Part shown: piece by piece, positions 1-13,489 of the stretch
How the letters are laid out: the number at the start of each line of letters is the position of its first letter
How positions within the stretch are numbered: position 1 is the stretch's first letter
Assembly (NCBI RefSeq): GCF_001269385.1
Contig: NZ_CXOO01000022.1
Location: forward strand, 62,001 to 126,000
Origin: Limnohabitans sp. DM1
Lineage (GTDB): Bacteria > Pseudomonadota > Gammaproteobacteria > Burkholderiales > Burkholderiaceae_C
Length of the DNA: 64,000 bases
Reading direction: 5' to 3'
Notes under the pieces: model-generated
What the model was told of the DNA's origin: nothing
Databases searched by the model: none
What the model saw: only the letters and a program-made list of their open reading frames with translations
Translations under genes and position numbers: made by a program

Positions 1-2143
1 GATCGACTTCATGACCATGGCGGTCAATGGTTTTTTCTTTGCGCAGCTGGTCCATCATCACTTTGGAGACGACGTCACCGGCCTTGCCCCAGATGTCCAC
101 CACCTTGTTGTAGCGCTCGCCAGCAGTCACCAGACCGGAGACGTATTGCTGCTCAATGTCTTTGACTTCTTTTTCAGCCGCTTCAATGATGGCGGGCTTC
201 TCAGGCGGCACCAACATGTCGTCGATGCCAATGGAGATACCGGCGCGTGTGGCCAAACGGAAACCGTTTTGCAGCAACTTGTCGGCAAACACCACGGTCT
301 CTTTCAGGCCGCACTTGCGGAAAGACGTGTTGATCAGCTTGGAGATTTCCTTTTTCTTCAGCGCCTTGTTCAGATTGCTGAAAGGCAGGCCTTTGGGCAG
401 GATCTCGGACAACAAGGCACGGCCCACGGTGGTTTCCACCATCGACACAGCGGAGGTGAATTCACCAGTCGCCTTGTTTTTGGTCCACTCGGTCATGCGC
501 ACACTGATCTTGGCAGCCAACTCCACAGCATCCGAGTCCAAAGCACGCTGCACTTCACCGATGTCGGAAAAGATCAGGCCTTCACCCTTGGCGTTGATAC
601 GGTCACGGGTGGCGTAGTACAGGCCCAGCACCACGTCTTGAGACGGGACGATGGAGGGCTCACCCGATGCGGGGAACAAGATATTGTTCGACGCCAGCAT
701 GAGTGTGCGGGCTTCCATCTGCGCTTCCACCGACAGCGGAATGTGCACGGCCATTTGGTCACCGTCGAAGTCGGCGTTGAAGGCCGCGCAAACGAGGGGG
801 TGCAACTGGATGGCTTTGCCTTCGATCAGCAAGGGCTCAAACGCCTGGATGCCCAAACGGTGCAGCGTAGGCGCACGGTTGAGCATCACGGGGTGCTCTT
901 TGATGACCTCTTCCAGAATGTCCCACACCACGGGCGTGCCGGCTTCGACTTCCTTCTTGGCGGCCTTGATGGTGGTCGCGATGCCCATGGCTTCAAGACG
1001 CGCAAAGATGAAAGGCTTGAACAGCTCAATCGCCATCAGCTTGGGCAAACCGCACTGGTGCAGCTTAAGGGTTGGGCCCACGGTGATCACGGAACGACCG
1101 GAGTAGTCCACGCGCTTGCCCAGCAAGTTCTGACGGAAACGACCGCTCTTGCCTTTGATCATGTCGGCCAAAGACTTCAGGGCGCGCTTGTTGGCGCCGG
1201 TCATGGCCTTGCCACGGCGGCCGTTGTCCAGCAAGCTGTCCACGGCTTCTTGCAGCATCCGCTTTTCGTTGCGGGCAATGATCTCTGGAGCTTTGAGTTC
1301 CAGCAAACGGCGCAGACGGCTGTTGCGGTTGATGACGCGGCGGTACAGGTCGTTCAGGTCGGAGGTCGCAAAACGACCACCGTCCAGTGGCACCAAGGGA
1401 CGCAGGTCCGGTGGCAACACGGGCAGCACTTCGAGCACCATCCACTCGGGCTTGATGCCCGACTTTTTAAAGGCTTCCAGCACCTTCAAGCGCTTGGAGT
1501 TCTTCTTGACCTTGAGTTCGGAGCCGGTCAGGTCACCGCGCAGACGCTCGATCTCGCTTTCGATGTCGATGCCTTGCAACAATTCCTTGATGCCTTCAGC
1601 GCCCATCTTGGCCACGAACTCGTCGCCGTATTCCTTGACTTTGGCGTCGTAATCATCTTCAGACATGATGCTGAATTTCTTCAGCGGCGTCATGCCCGGG
1701 TCGGTCACCACATAGGCTTCAAAGTACAGCACACGTTCGATATCGCGCAGCGTCATGTCGAGCACCAGGCCCAGACGAGACGGCAGCGATTTGAGGAACC
1801 AGATGTGGGCGCAAGGCGCGGCCAGGTCGATGTGACCCATGCGCTCGCGACGCACTTTGGTTTGTGTGACTTCAACGCCGCACTTCTCGCAGATCACGCC
1901 GCGGTGCTTGAGGCGCTTGTACTTGCCGCACAGGCATTCGTAGTCTTTGATGGGGCCAAAAATCTTGGCGCAAAACAGACCATCGCGCTCGGGCTTGAAG
2001 GTGCGGTAGTTGATGGTTTCCGGCTTTTTCACTTCACCGAAAGACCAGGAACGGATCTTCTCGGGCGATGCCAGGCCGATACGGATCGCATCGAAGTGGT
2101 CATCGGGCGTGAACTGCTTGAACAGGTCGAGTAGTGATTTCAT
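1..2143 (-). CDS. rpoC: RNA polymerase beta' subunit, N-terminal part (runs off left edge)
   Basis: This is the 5' part (714 complete codons) of the largest catalytic subunit of RNA polymerase; the rest lies beyond position 1. The ATG at 2143 starts [20 protein letters not shown], and a zinc-ribbon segment with CLCGKYK and CEKCGVEV follows at about residues 70-90, as expected for beta'. The gene lies 23 nt behind rpoB on the same strand and is surely co-transcribed with it. The catalytic NADFDGD loop should fall in the visible part: the opposite strand near 750-780 reads as its complement (AACGCCGACTTCGACGGTGACC). Identification is certain; only completeness is limited by the window. Confidence 0.97.
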   Translation of the reverse strand, partial: MKSLLDLFKQFTPDDHFDAIRIGLASPEKIRSWSFGEVKKPETINYRTFKPERDGLFCAKIFGPIKDYECLCGKYKRLKHRGVICEKCGVEVTQTKVRRERMGHIDLAAPCAHIWFLKSLPSRLGLVLDMTLRDIERVLYFEAYVVTDPGMTPLKKFSIMSEDDYDAKVKEYGDEFVAKMGAEGIKELLQGIDIESEIERLRGDLTGSELKVKKNSKRLKVLEAFKKSGIKPEWMVLEVLPVLPPDLRPLVPLDGGRFATSDLNDLYRRVINRNSRLRRLLELKAPEIIARNEKRMLQEAVDSLLDNGRRGKAMTGANKRALKSLADMIKGKSGRFRQNLLGKRVDYSGRSVITVGPTLKLHQCGLPKLMAIELFKPFIFARLEAMGIATTIKAAKKEVEAGTPVVWDILEEVIKEHPVMLNRAPTLHRLGIQAFEPLLIEGKAIQLHPLVCAAFNADFDGDQMAVHIPLSVEAQMEARTLMLASNNILFPASGEPSIVPSQDVVLGLYYATRDRINAKGEGLIFSDIGEVQRALDSDAVELAAKISVRMTEWTKNKATGEFTSAVSMVETTVGRALLSEILPKGLPFSNLNKALKKKEISKLINTSFRKCGLKETVVFADKLLQNGFRLATRAGISIGIDDMLVPPEKPAIIEAAEKEVKDIEQQYVSGLVTAGERYNKVVDIWGKAGDVVSKVMMDQLRKEKTIDRHGHEVD

Positions 2144-2166
2144 GGTTTAAATCCTTTGCCTGTGAA

Positions 2167-6291
<4,125 letters not shown>

Positions 6292-6438
6292 GAGATCTCC
6301 GGGCTTGATCTTTCAGGACTGTGTGTCATCCACGCTTTTGGTATGGATGACGGGCTTGGCGGCTGGCCTCTACCAGCTTTGGCGGACGATTGCGCATTGC
6401 ACGCAACCCGAACCAAGGGTCTTCTGCAGTCGGGTCAG

Positions 6439-6588
6439 AAAACACTGGAAAGAAGACTGGGTTCAACCCGCTTTCCGGTGTTTCACTAAAACACTGGAAA
6501 GAAGACTGGGTTCAATCCGCTTTCCGGTGTTTCGCTCAAACACTGGAAAGGGGACTGAATGGAGTCTGCTTTTCGGTGTGCTCTTCAA
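6439..6588 (-). repeat. Three tandem 49-bp hairpin repeats in the rplL-rpoB spacer
   Basis: The motif AACACTGGAAAG begins at 6441, 6490 and 6539, a strict 49-bp period. In copies 1 and 2 the unit contains inverted arms AAACACTGGAAAG and CTTTCCGGTGTTT, so each can fold into a stem of about 13 bp with one imperfect pair. Copies 1 and 2 differ by only a few bases; copy 3 is degenerate, its right arm reading TTTTCGGTGTG. The array lies in the transcribed spacer between rplL and rpoB, where E. coli carries an attenuator and an RNase III site. A role in attenuation or mRNA processing is inference. Confidence 0.85.
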
Positions 6589-6593
6589 GCACC

Positions 6594-6628
6594 AAAGGCT
6601 GGAGGCCCTTGCGGACGCTCCAGCCTTG
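6594..6628 (-). promoter_or_regulatory. Hairpin just downstream of rplL (attenuator-like)
   Basis: Perfect 10-bp arms AAGGCTGGAG (6595-6604) and CTCCAGCCTT (6618-6627) enclose a 13-nt loop, beginning 14 nt after the rplL stop codon. On the transcribed minus strand the stem is followed by TTGGTGCTTG rather than a run of T, so it is not a classical intrinsic terminator. It may be an attenuator or an mRNA-stabilising stem that lets L7/L12 be made in excess of beta. Confidence 0.6.
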
Positions 6629-6641
6629 GGCAGAGACCGAA

Positions 6642-7016
6642 TTACTTGAGTTCGGCCTTGGCGCCAGCTTCTTCCAGCTTTTTCTTGGCAGCTTCAGCGT
6701 CAGCTTTTGGCAGGCCTTCTTTGACCGCTTTGGGTGCGCCGTCAACCAGGTCTTTGGCTTCTTTCAAGCCCAAACCAGTGATTTCACGCACAGCTTTAAT
6801 CACGGACACTTTATTAGCGCCAGCTTCCAGCAACATGACGTTGAATTCAGTCTTCTCTTCGGCAGCAGCAGCGGCACCGCCACCAGCAGCAGCGGGAGCC
6901 GCCATAGCGGCAGCGCTCACGCCAAACTTCTCTTCGATGGCTTTCACCAGGTCGTTGAGTTCCATGACCGTCATGCTGTCCAGCGCGGTCAAAAATGCGT
7001 CTTTATCGAATGCCAT
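6642..7016 (-). CDS. rplL: 50S ribosomal protein L7/L12
   Basis: 124-residue stalk protein of the large ribosomal subunit that recruits elongation factors. The sequence runs [20 protein letters not shown], an Ala-rich hinge at about residues 38-55, then the C-terminal domain with [13 protein letters not shown]. An in-frame ATG six bases upstream (7022) is possible, but the AGGA box sits 7 nt before the 7016 ATG and only 1 nt before 7022, so 7016 is preferred. It lies 40 nt behind rplJ and is followed by a hairpin and the repeat-containing spacer before rpoB. Confidence 0.97.
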   Translation of the reverse strand: MAFDKDAFLTALDSMTVMELNDLVKAIEEKFGVSAAAMAAPAAAGGGAAAAAEEKTEFNVMLLEAGANKVSVIKAVREITGLGLKEAKDLVDGAPKAVKEGLPKADAEAAKKKLEEAGAKAELK

Positions 7017-7056
7017 TTTCATTTCCTAACAATTGGTTAAAACACGAACGCTGGCC

Positions 7057-7563
7057 TTAAGCGGCAACAGCTTCGCCTTCGCCTTTTTTGGCCGCCAAAG
7101 CACCCAACACCACTGCGGTGCGAGACATAGGCGACATCAACAAGCCACACAACTGAGCCAACAAAACTTCTTTCGAAGGGATGCTTGCCAGCTGCTTAAC
7201 GCCGTTCACGTCCAAGGCTTTACCTGCAAATGCACCTGCGCGAATCACCAACTTGTCATTGGTTTTCGCGAAATCGGCCACCACTTTCGCGGCTGCGACT
7301 GCATCTTCAGAGAAGCCATAGATCAGCGGACCAGTCATCTGGTCGACAACAACTTCAAACTGCGAACCGGCTACAGCACGGCGAGCCAAGGTGTTTTTCA
7401 ACACACTCAGCGAAACGCCCAAGCTGCGAGCTTTAACGCGCAAGTTTGTCATGTCAGCGACCGTGATGCCACGGTATTCCGCCATCACCAGCGTTTGAGC
7501 TTTAGCGGCGAGGTCGGTCACTTCTGAAATGACCGCTTCTTTCTCACTGCGATTCAGACTCAA
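7057..7563 (-). CDS. rplJ: 50S ribosomal protein L10 (TTG start)
   Basis: 168-residue L10, the base of the L7/L12 stalk and, in other bacteria, the autoregulator that binds its own leader. The N-terminus [15 protein letters not shown] fits the family only if the TTG at 7563 is the start codon. A strong AGGAG box lies 6 nt upstream of it and no ATG is suitably placed, so the start is well supported although rare. A 254-nt gap separates it from rplA and holds the folded leader. The C-terminus ends with a charged [10 protein letters not shown] tail. Confidence 0.97.
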   Translation of the reverse strand: MSLNRSEKEAVISEVTDLAAKAQTLVMAEYRGITVADMTNLRVKARSLGVSLSVLKNTLARRAVAGSQFEVVVDQMTGPLIYGFSEDAVAAAKVVADFAKTNDKLVIRAGAFAGKALDVNGVKQLASIPSKEVLLAQLCGLLMSPMSRTAVVLGALAAKKGEGEAVAA

Positions 7564-7817
7564 GGTCTACTCCTTTGTATGTGTTTTTCGGGTCACCCCT
7601 GAAACACGCCTATTTGCAGCGACCAACTGTTTAGGATCTTCATCCATCTGCAGCGGGATCGCCATCTGCGTTGGCCCAAAACTTCAAGTTCAATTGAGGT
7701 TTTGTTGATTAAGCACACAGTGTGTGCACCAACGGTCTTGGATGGCCCACCGATCTTTAGAAAGATCAGCGGCCCACCACATTGAGGTGCTCGGTTGAGC
7801 CCCTCAAATCTTTGCCA
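7564..7817 (-). promoter_or_regulatory. rplJ leader with L10-type fold
   Basis: This 254-nt gap precedes rplJ. In the transcript a long-range stem CGTTGG/CCAACG (7734-7729 with 7674-7669) encloses two hairpins, GCACAC-CTGTGTGC and AAAACCTC...GAAGTTTT. This is a junction layout like the L10 leader at which L10(L12)4 represses its own operon. A further hairpin with arms GATCTTT/AAAGATC lies at 7752-7767, flanked by two direct GGCCCACC copies. The autoregulatory role is known for the family; assignment here rests on position and folding by eye. Confidence 0.65.
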
Positions 7818-8513
7818 TCACGCCGAGATGGATTGTGTGTCGACGCGAACGCCCACACCCATGGTCGACGACACAGCCACTTTGCGCAGGTACACGCCTT
7901 TGCTGGTTGCAGGCTTGGCTTTCACCAAGGCTTCCACCAGCGCAGCCAAGTTGCCTTGCAACTTGTCGGTGTCGAATGAACGGCGACCGATGGTGCCGTG
8001 CACGATACCGGCTTTGTCCACGCGGAACTGCACTTGACCGGCCTTGGCGTTCTTCACGGCCGTGGCCACGTCAGGGGTGACGGTGCCGACTTTGGGGTTG
8101 GGCATCAGGCCACGTGGGCCCAGAATTTGACCCAGAGTACCGACCACGCGCATGGCGTCAGGTGCAGCAATTACCACGTCGAAGGGCATGTCGCCAGCTT
8201 TGACGCGGGCAGCCAAGTCGTCCATGCCAACCACGTCAGCACCGGCAGCGCGGGCTTCGTCAGCCTTGGCGCCTTGCGCGAACACGGCCACACGGGCGGT
8301 CTTGCCGGTGCCATTGGGCAACACGACAGCGCCACGAACTACTTGGTCCGACTTCTTGGCATCGATGCCGAGCTGGACAGCCACGTCGATGGACTCGTCG
8401 AACTTGGCGGTCGCGCATTCTTTGACCATGGTCAATGCGTCAGACAATGCGTAAAGTTTTAGGCTGTCGACTTTGCCAACCAGGGCTTTTTGTTTTTTAG
8501 TGAGCTTGGACAT
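7818..8513 (-). CDS. rplA: 50S ribosomal protein L1
   Basis: 231-residue L1, which binds 23S rRNA at the L1 stalk and in enterobacteria represses the L11 operon. It starts [18 protein letters not shown] and contains [18 protein letters not shown] sequence (here [17 protein letters not shown], about residues 128-144), the family signature. The start codon immediately abuts the rplK stop codon with no spacer, so the two are translationally coupled. Length is normal. Confidence 0.98.
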   Translation of the reverse strand: MSKLTKKQKALVGKVDSLKLYALSDALTMVKECATAKFDESIDVAVQLGIDAKKSDQVVRGAVVLPNGTGKTARVAVFAQGAKADEARAAGADVVGMDDLAARVKAGDMPFDVVIAAPDAMRVVGTLGQILGPRGLMPNPKVGTVTPDVATAVKNAKAGQVQFRVDKAGIVHGTIGRRSFDTDKLQGNLAALVEALVKAKPATSKGVYLRKVAVSSTMGVGVRVDTQSISA

Positions 8514-8945
8514 TTACACGCCCTCCACATTCACGCCCATGGAACGGGCAGTACCAGCGATGGTGCGAACGGCTGCGTCCATGTCGGCGGCAGTCAGATC
8601 TTTCATCTTGGTTTTGGCGATTTCTTCGAGCTGAGCACGATTGATCTTGCCAACTTTTTCCAAGCCTGGCTTGGTCGAGGCCTTGTCGATCTTGATGGAC
8701 TTCTTGATCAAAGTGGCCGCTGGTGGCGTTTTGATGATGAAGGTGAAAGACTTGTCTGCAAACGCAGTGATCACCACTGGCAATGGCAGGCCTGGCTCGA
8801 CGCCTTGGGTCTGGGCGTTGAAAGCCTTGCAGAATTCCATGATGTTCAAACCACGCTGACCCAGTGCTGGACCGATGGGTGGTGATGGATTAGCTTTACC
8901 AGCTGGCACTTGCAGCTTGATGAAGCCGACGATTTTTTTCGCCAT
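8514..8945 (-). CDS. rplK: 50S ribosomal protein L11
   Basis: 143-residue L11, part of the GTPase-associated centre of the large subunit. It starts [20 protein letters not shown] with [18 protein letters not shown] close behind, the conserved N-terminal domain; the C-terminal RNA-binding domain ends [13 protein letters not shown]. An AAGGAG box lies upstream of the ATG. It begins 118 nt after nusG, and that spacer contains the short inverted arms CTTCCCG/CGGGAAG but no clear terminator. Confidence 0.98.
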   Translation of the reverse strand: MAKKIVGFIKLQVPAGKANPSPPIGPALGQRGLNIMEFCKAFNAQTQGVEPGLPLPVVITAFADKSFTFIIKTPPAATLIKKSIKIDKASTKPGLEKVGKINRAQLEEIAKTKMKDLTAADMDAAVRTIAGTARSMGVNVEGV

Positions 8946-9063
8946 GCTTTTCTCCTTGCGGGTATTAACGCTTAGGTTTTCTGAACCATCTGCTTCCCGG
9001 GGTTAACGACTCTTTTTTCAATAACCAAACACCGAGTCGGGAAGTGCTTCGTTTTCTTACTGG

Positions 9064-9645
9064 TCAGGTTTTTTCAACCTGACTGAATTCCAATTCGACC
9101 GGCGTTGCACGCCCGAAAATCGTCACAGACACACGCATCTTGTTTCGTTCGTAGTTGACTTCTTCAACCGTACCATTGAAATCCGTGAACGGACCCTCTT
9201 TCACACGGATGTACTCGCCCACTTCAAACTCAACTTTATGACGGGGCTTGTCAGTACCTTCTTGCATTTGGCTGACGATTTTGGCCACATCAGCTTCTGA
9301 AATGGGTGCTGGTCTGTTTTTAGCTCCACCCACAAATCCTGTGACCTTGTTGGTATGTTTAACTAAATGCCAAGTTTCATCGTCCATCACCATTTCCACC
9401 AGCACATAGCCGGGGAAAAATTTGCGTTCAGTGGTTCTTTTTTGACCATTCTTGACTTCAACCACCTCTTCGGTGGGCACCAGAATGCGCCCGAATTTGG
9501 ACTCCATGCCTGAACGAGCAATGCGTTCAACAATGTTGCGCTCTACGGCTTTTTCCATGCCAGAGTAAGCATGGACCACATACCACTTCAAATCAGGATT
9601 CGTGGAGGTTCCTGCCATTGGCGCATTGACCACAATATCGTTCAT
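9064..9645 (-). CDS. nusG: Transcription antitermination/termination factor NusG
   Basis: 193-residue NusG, which links RNA polymerase to ribosomes or Rho. The NGN domain begins at [20 protein letters not shown]; the C-terminal KOW domain contains [17 protein letters not shown]. The ATG at 9645 shares one base with the secE stop codon (TAATG), which supports this start and translational coupling. A longer in-frame extension to 9684 would run into secE and does not resemble the family. Another in-frame Met ([13 protein letters not shown]) is possible. Confidence 0.96.
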   Translation of the reverse strand: MNDIVVNAPMAGTSTNPDLKWYVVHAYSGMEKAVERNIVERIARSGMESKFGRILVPTEEVVEVKNGQKRTTERKFFPGYVLVEMVMDDETWHLVKHTNKVTGFVGGAKNRPAPISEADVAKIVSQMQEGTDKPRHKVEFEVGEYIRVKEGPFTDFNGTVEEVNYERNKMRVSVTIFGRATPVELEFSQVEKT

Positions 9646-10028
9646 TATTTTTTCCACCCAAGAATAAGATCGTAAAAAACCCATTCCAGAGTTTTGTCAG
9701 TGAGCCACAAGAACAGCGCCATCACGACCACAAAGACAAACACATACGCGGTAATTTGCATGGCCTCTTTACGCTCTGGCCAAACCACCTTTTTCACTTC
9801 ACGGACAGCATCTCGTCCGAAAGCGATCAACTGCCGTCCGGATTCTGATGTAAAGAATGCCACCATGGCAGCAGCCAGCCCCAGCAGCAATCCACCCCAT
9901 TGAACCCACGCACCTTGTTGAGCCAACAAATAGAAGGCAGCCAAGGCAACAATGACCAATGCACCAGCAAGAGCAAGACGCGCCTTATCTCCGGCAGCGC
10001 TAACAGTTTGAACTTCGGACGTTGCCAT
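9645..10028 (-). CDS. secE: Preprotein translocase subunit SecE
   Basis: 127-residue inner-membrane subunit of the SecYEG channel. It has the three-segment architecture of the E. coli type: two hydrophobic stretches at about residues 18-35 and 42-60, an amphipathic cytosolic helix with [18 protein letters not shown], then a final membrane span [15 protein letters not shown]. The helix motif REVKKVVWP is diagnostic. It overlaps nusG by one base. tRNA-Trp lies 99 nt upstream, separated by a perfect hairpin. Confidence 0.97.
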   Translation of the reverse strand: MATSEVQTVSAAGDKARLALAGALVIVALAAFYLLAQQGAWVQWGGLLLGLAAAMVAFFTSESGRQLIAFGRDAVREVKKVVWPERKEAMQITAYVFVFVVVMALFLWLTDKTLEWVFYDLILGWKK

Positions 10029-10083
10029 ACGGCTTGAAAACCTTTTTTTCGCCCCATCATTGATGGCGACGTATCAGACAAGG

Positions 10084-10108
10084 AAGCCCGCTAGAGTCTA
10101 GCGGGCTT
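10084..10108 (-). promoter_or_regulatory. Perfect inverted repeat between tRNA-Trp and secE
   Basis: Arms AAGCCCGCTAGA (10084-10095) and TCTAGCGGGCTT (10097-10108) are exact complements around one base. On the transcribed strand the stem is followed by CCTTGTCTG, a poor U-tract, so it is either a weak terminator that tempers read-through from tuf and tRNA-Trp, or a processing stem that defines the secE mRNA 5' end. Confidence 0.6.
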
Positions 10109-10127
10109 GAAAATCCACCTTTTCAGG

Positions 10128-10203
10128 TGGCAGGGGCAGTAGGAATCGAACCTACAACCTTCGGTTTTGGAGACCGACGCTCTGCCAATTGAGCTATACC
10201 CCT
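10128..10203 (-). tRNA. tRNA-Trp (CCA anticodon)
   Basis: Cloverleaf on the minus strand: 5' AGGGGTATAGCTCAATTGG, anticodon stem-loop CGGTCTCCAAAACCG with anticodon CCA, T arm GTAGGTTCGATTCCTAC, then G and an encoded CCA tail at 10130-10128. It lies 12 nt behind tuf and upstream of secE, so it is processed from the tuf or secE transcript. Confidence 0.96.
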
Positions 10204-10215
10204 ATTTGAACCTCT

Positions 10216-11406
10216 TTAAGCGATGATCTTGGCAACCACGCCAGCGCCAACGGTACGGCCGCCTTCGCGGATGGCAAAGCGCAAGCCTTCTTCCATCGCA
10301 ATGGGGTTGATCAACTTCACAGTGATCGACACGTTGTCACCAGGCATCACCATCTCTTTGCCTTCTGGCAATTCGATCGCGCCGGTCACGTCCGTCGTAC
10401 GGAAGTAGAACTGAGGACGGTAGTTGTTGAAGAAAGGCGTGTGACGGCCACCTTCGTCTTTGGACAAGACATAGATCTCGCCCGTGAAGTGGGTGTGGGG
10501 CTTGATCGAGCCGGGCTTGCACAGCACTTGGCCGCGCTCGACGTCTTCGCGCTTGGTGCCGCGCAGCAAGATGCCGACGTTGTCGCCCGCTTGACCTTGG
10601 TCCAGCAGCTTGCGGAACATCTCAACGCCTGTGCAAGTGGTCTTGACAGTGTCTTTGATACCGACGATTTCGATTTCTTCGCCGACTTTGACGATACCGC
10701 GCTCGATACGACCCGTCACCACAGTGCCGCGGCCAGAAATGGAGAACACGTCTTCCACGGGCATCAGGAATGCACCGTCCACTGCGCGGTCAGGCGTAGG
10801 GATGTAGGTGTCCAGAGCTTCGGCCAGCTTCATGATGGCTTGCTCGCCCAAAGGACCCTTGTCGCCTTCCAGCGCCAGCTTGGCAGAACCTTGAACGATC
10901 GGTGTGTCGTCGCCTGGGAAGTCGTACTTGGACAACAACTCGCGAACTTCCATCTCGACCAGTTCCAACAACTCAGCGTCGTCAACCATGTCGCACTTGT
11001 TCAGGAACACGATGATGTAAGGCACGCCAACTTGACGGGCCAACAAGATGTGCTCGCGGGTCTGAGGCATGGGGCCGTCAGCAGCGGAGCAAACCAAAAT
11101 AGCGCCGTCCATCTGGGCAGCACCGGTGATCATGTTCTTCACATAGTCAGCGTGGCCAGGGCAGTCCACGTGGGCGTAGTGACGGTTTTCTGTTTCGTAC
11201 TCAACGTGAGCGGTGTTGATCGTGATACCACGGGCCTTCTCTTCGGGAGCCGCGTCGATCTGGTCGTACGCTTTGGCAGCACCGCCGAACTTGGCAGCCA
11301 ACACGGTGGTGATGGCAGCAGTCAGGGTGGTTTTGCCGTGGTCAACGTGACCGATGGTGCCCACATTCACGTGGGGTTTGGTCCGTTCGAATTTCTCTTT
11401 TGCCAT
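10216..11406 (-). CDS. tuf: Translation elongation factor EF-Tu
   Basis: 396-residue GTPase that delivers aminoacyl-tRNA to the ribosome. The P-loop GHVDHGKT is at residues 19-26, DCPGHADY and NKCD motifs follow, and the C-terminal barrel ends [17 protein letters not shown]. It is flanked by tRNA genes on both sides, the classical tufB context. Burkholderiales usually carry a second near-identical tuf copy near the S10 operon; that region is not in this window. Confidence 0.99.
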   Translation of the reverse strand: MAKEKFERTKPHVNVGTIGHVDHGKTTLTAAITTVLAAKFGGAAKAYDQIDAAPEEKARGITINTAHVEYETENRHYAHVDCPGHADYVKNMITGAAQMDGAILVCSAADGPMPQTREHILLARQVGVPYIIVFLNKCDMVDDAELLELVEMEVRELLSKYDFPGDDTPIVQGSAKLALEGDKGPLGEQAIMKLAEALDTYIPTPDRAVDGAFLMPVEDVFSISGRGTVVTGRIERGIVKVGEEIEIVGIKDTVKTTCTGVEMFRKLLDQGQAGDNVGILLRGTKREDVERGQVLCKPGSIKPHTHFTGEIYVLSKDEGGRHTPFFNNYRPQFYFRTTDVTGAIELPEGKEMVMPGDNVSITVKLINPIAMEEGLRFAIREGGRTVGAGVVAKIIA

Positions 11407-11479
11407 ATCTTCGACTCCGAAAAGTAGCGGTCAACAACCAAAACAGAGGGCGCACAACTTTCATTGCACGCCCCAAAAC

Positions 11480-11554
<75 letters not shown>

Positions 11555-11584
11555 GAAAACTTCTAACAAACCCAACCGATTGAC

Positions 11585-11658
11585 TGGAGCGGGAAACGGG
11601 AATCGAACCCGTGTCATTAGCTTGGAAGGCTAAGGTTCTACCATTGAACTACTCCCGC
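11585..11658 (-). tRNA. tRNA-Gly (TCC anticodon)
   Basis: Cloverleaf on the minus strand: 5' GCGGGAGTAGTTCAATGG, anticodon arm TTAGCCTTCCAAGCTAA with anticodon TCC, T arm ACGGGTTCGATTCCCGT, discriminator T and an encoded CCA. It is second in the tRNA-tuf transcript. Confidence 0.96.
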
Positions 11659-11745
11659 ATTAATTGCGCCACACGAATGAATGCAACGCCAATGCTTGGA
11701 AACCTTTTCCAAATGCTCTAAATCAAACGACTGAGTCGTGTTTGC

Positions 11746-11831
11746 TGGTGGAGGAGACTGGATTCGAACCAGTGTAGGCGTAAGCCAACAGATTTACAGT
11801 CTGCCCCCTTTAGCCACTCGGGCACCCCTCC
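11746..11831 (-). tRNA. tRNA-Tyr (GTA anticodon)
   Basis: Class II tRNA on the minus strand, 86 nt with the long variable arm expected for Tyr: 5' GGAGGGGTGCCCGAGTGG, anticodon arm CAGACTGTAAATCTG with anticodon GTA, T arm CTGGTTCGAATCCAG, discriminator A and an encoded CCA. It is first in the tRNA-tuf transcript, directly behind a promoter-like sequence. Confidence 0.96.
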
Positions 11832-11846
11832 AAAAGCAAGTCTTAG

Positions 11847-11876
11847 ATTATGCCATCTTTTTCAAAGACTTCGCAA
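11847..11876 (-). promoter_or_regulatory. Candidate sigma-70 promoter of the tRNA-tuf operon
   Basis: On the minus strand TTGCGA (-35, 11876-11871) is followed after 18 nt by CATAAT (-10, 11852-11847). This puts initiation a few bases upstream of the tRNA-Tyr 5' end at 11831. It is the only good promoter-like match I saw in the 62-nt gap between ung and the tRNA. Assignment is by eye. Confidence 0.5.
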
Positions 11877-11893
11877 CTTTCAACATAACTTTT

Positions 11894-12655
11894 TCACCAG
11901 TCTATGGATTTTTGCCCCATTCGTAAAAAAAATTGGTTGGCAAGCGCGAAGTGATCACTACCTAAAAAGGGGGTTGGCGGTCGCCGTGCCGACAATGGTG
12001 ATGGGTGGTTGGATTGCAAGATCAAATGCCTATCGTTCGGGCACAGGTCATCAATCCTGTTTTTTTTCGCCTGTGCTTGTGCGCCCCACAACATAAACAC
12101 CAAGGGCTGCGCGCTTTGCGCTGCTGCCTCTACCAATACATCTGTCAACGTCTCCCAACCCCAACGTGCATGGCTACCCGCGTGGCCCGCCTCGACTGTG
12201 AGGCACGTGTTTAGCAGCAAAACCCCTTGCTGAGCCCAACGCACCAAAGAGCCATCGCCCTGAACTGGGACACCCAGGCTCTGTTGCAGCTCTTTGAAAA
12301 TATTGCGCAAACTCGGCGGAATCCTTACGCCATGAGGCACAGAAAATGCCAACCCCTCTGCTTGACCCGGCCCGTGGTAAGGGTCTTGCCCCAAGATCAC
12401 CACGCGCACAAGGTTCAATGGCGTCAAAGCCAAGGCACGCAAAGGCTCTGGTGGGTAAATGACTTTTCCTTCACTCAAGGCCTGAGTCATTCGCCTAGAC
12501 AGCTCCACGCCTGTCGTGGATGCCAAAAAATCGGTCACCAAAGGTCTCCAGCCCTCATCCAAAGCCTGCACATCGGGTGGCCACTGAGTCAAGCTGCGCC
12601 CATACCAATCTTCTTTCCCAAAGCCAAAGGCTTGCTGACTTTTTCTGTCAAACAT
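11894..12655 (-). CDS. ung: Uracil-DNA glycosylase, family 1
   Basis: 253-residue base-excision repair enzyme that removes uracil from DNA. The water-activating loop GQDPYHGPGQAEGLAFSVP starts at residue 89 (catalytic Asp91), and the DNA-intercalation loop HPSPLS lies near the C-terminus, both intact. The ATG at 12655 shares one base with the trpC stop (TGATG); the TTG one codon earlier is less likely. The C-terminal extension (FFLRMGQKSIDW) is unremarkable. Its place as last gene behind trpC suggests co-transcription with trp genes rather than a metabolic link. Confidence 0.97.
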   Translation of the reverse strand: MFDRKSQQAFGFGKEDWYGRSLTQWPPDVQALDEGWRPLVTDFLASTTGVELSRRMTQALSEGKVIYPPEPLRALALTPLNLVRVVILGQDPYHGPGQAEGLAFSVPHGVRIPPSLRNIFKELQQSLGVPVQGDGSLVRWAQQGVLLLNTCLTVEAGHAGSHARWGWETLTDVLVEAAAQSAQPLVFMLWGAQAQAKKNRIDDLCPNDRHLILQSNHPSPLSARRPPTPFLGSDHFALANQFFLRMGQKSIDW

Positions 12656-13443
12656 CAAGCAAACAGTTTGGCCAAGGCTTCGCCGGGCTCGCTGGCACGC
12701 ATGAAAACCTCACCCACCAGGAACGCGTTGACCTTGGCCTCGCGCATGATTCGGACATCTTCCAGGGTTTGAATCCCGCTTTCGGTGACCAGCAAGCGGT
12801 CGGCCGGCACAGCGGGCAGCATGTCCAAGGTCGTCTGCAAGGACACTTCGAAAGTTTTCAGGTTGCGGTTGTTGATGCCGACCAGACGCGTTTTGAGTTT
12901 CAGGGCGCGTTCCAGCTCGGCTCTGTCGTGCACCTCCACCAGCACCGCCATGTCCAGGCTGCGGGCCACCGCCTCCATCTCGGCCATGTGGGCGTCGTCC
13001 AGGCAGGCGGCGATGAGCAAGATGGCGTCAGCCCCCATGGCCCGGGCTTCGTACACCTGGTAGGCATCGATCATGAAATCCTTGCGCAGCACGGGCAGGT
13101 CACAACTGGCGCGGGCTTGTTTGAGGTAATCCACACTGCCCTGAAAGAACTGCTTGTCCGTCAACACCGACAGACAAGCCGCGCCGAATTCGGCGTAGCT
13201 TTGGGCAATGTCGGCCGGAATGAAGTCGGCCCGCAACACGCCTTTGGACGGGCTGGCCTTCTTGATTTCGGCGATCACTGCCGCTTGGCCTGCAGCGATC
13301 TTGGCACGCATCGCGCCTTCAAAGTCACGGGTCAACACGCGGCTTTCGGCATCGGTGCGCACCGCTGCCAGTGATTTTTGCTTCAAGGCCGCCGCCACTT
13401 CTTCGCGTTTGACCGCGACGATTTTGTCCAGGATGTCACTCAT
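12655..13443 (-). CDS. trpC: Indole-3-glycerol-phosphate synthase
   Basis: 262-residue TIM-barrel enzyme that closes the indole ring in tryptophan synthesis. It starts [20 protein letters not shown]. The signature [16 protein letters not shown] holds the catalytic lysine, with further active-site segments VLRKDFMID and [10 protein letters not shown], and [11 protein letters not shown] near the end. It is a stand-alone TrpC, without the fused TrpF of enterobacteria. It lies 46 nt behind trpD and overlaps ung by one base. Confidence 0.98.
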   Translation of the reverse strand: MSDILDKIVAVKREEVAAALKQKSLAAVRTDAESRVLTRDFEGAMRAKIAAGQAAVIAEIKKASPSKGVLRADFIPADIAQSYAEFGAACLSVLTDKQFFQGSVDYLKQARASCDLPVLRKDFMIDAYQVYEARAMGADAILLIAACLDDAHMAEMEAVARSLDMAVLVEVHDRAELERALKLKTRLVGINNRNLKTFEVSLQTTLDMLPAVPADRLLVTESGIQTLEDVRIMREAKVNAFLVGEVFMRASEPGEALAKLFA

Positions 13444-13489
13444 GATTTTCTTTCTGTGCGGGCTCGGTGGCACCGTTTTTTGAAATGGC

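Noticed and set aside
11-2134. Plus-strand 707-codon frame opposite rpoC
   Set aside because: The minus strand encodes unmistakable RpoC; the plus frame is its compositional shadow, rich in His/Gln without homology.
6439-6588. CRISPR-like regular repeats
   Set aside because: Only three copies with no unique spacers between them; the period is fully occupied by the repeat itself and each unit is a hairpin in a ribosomal operon.
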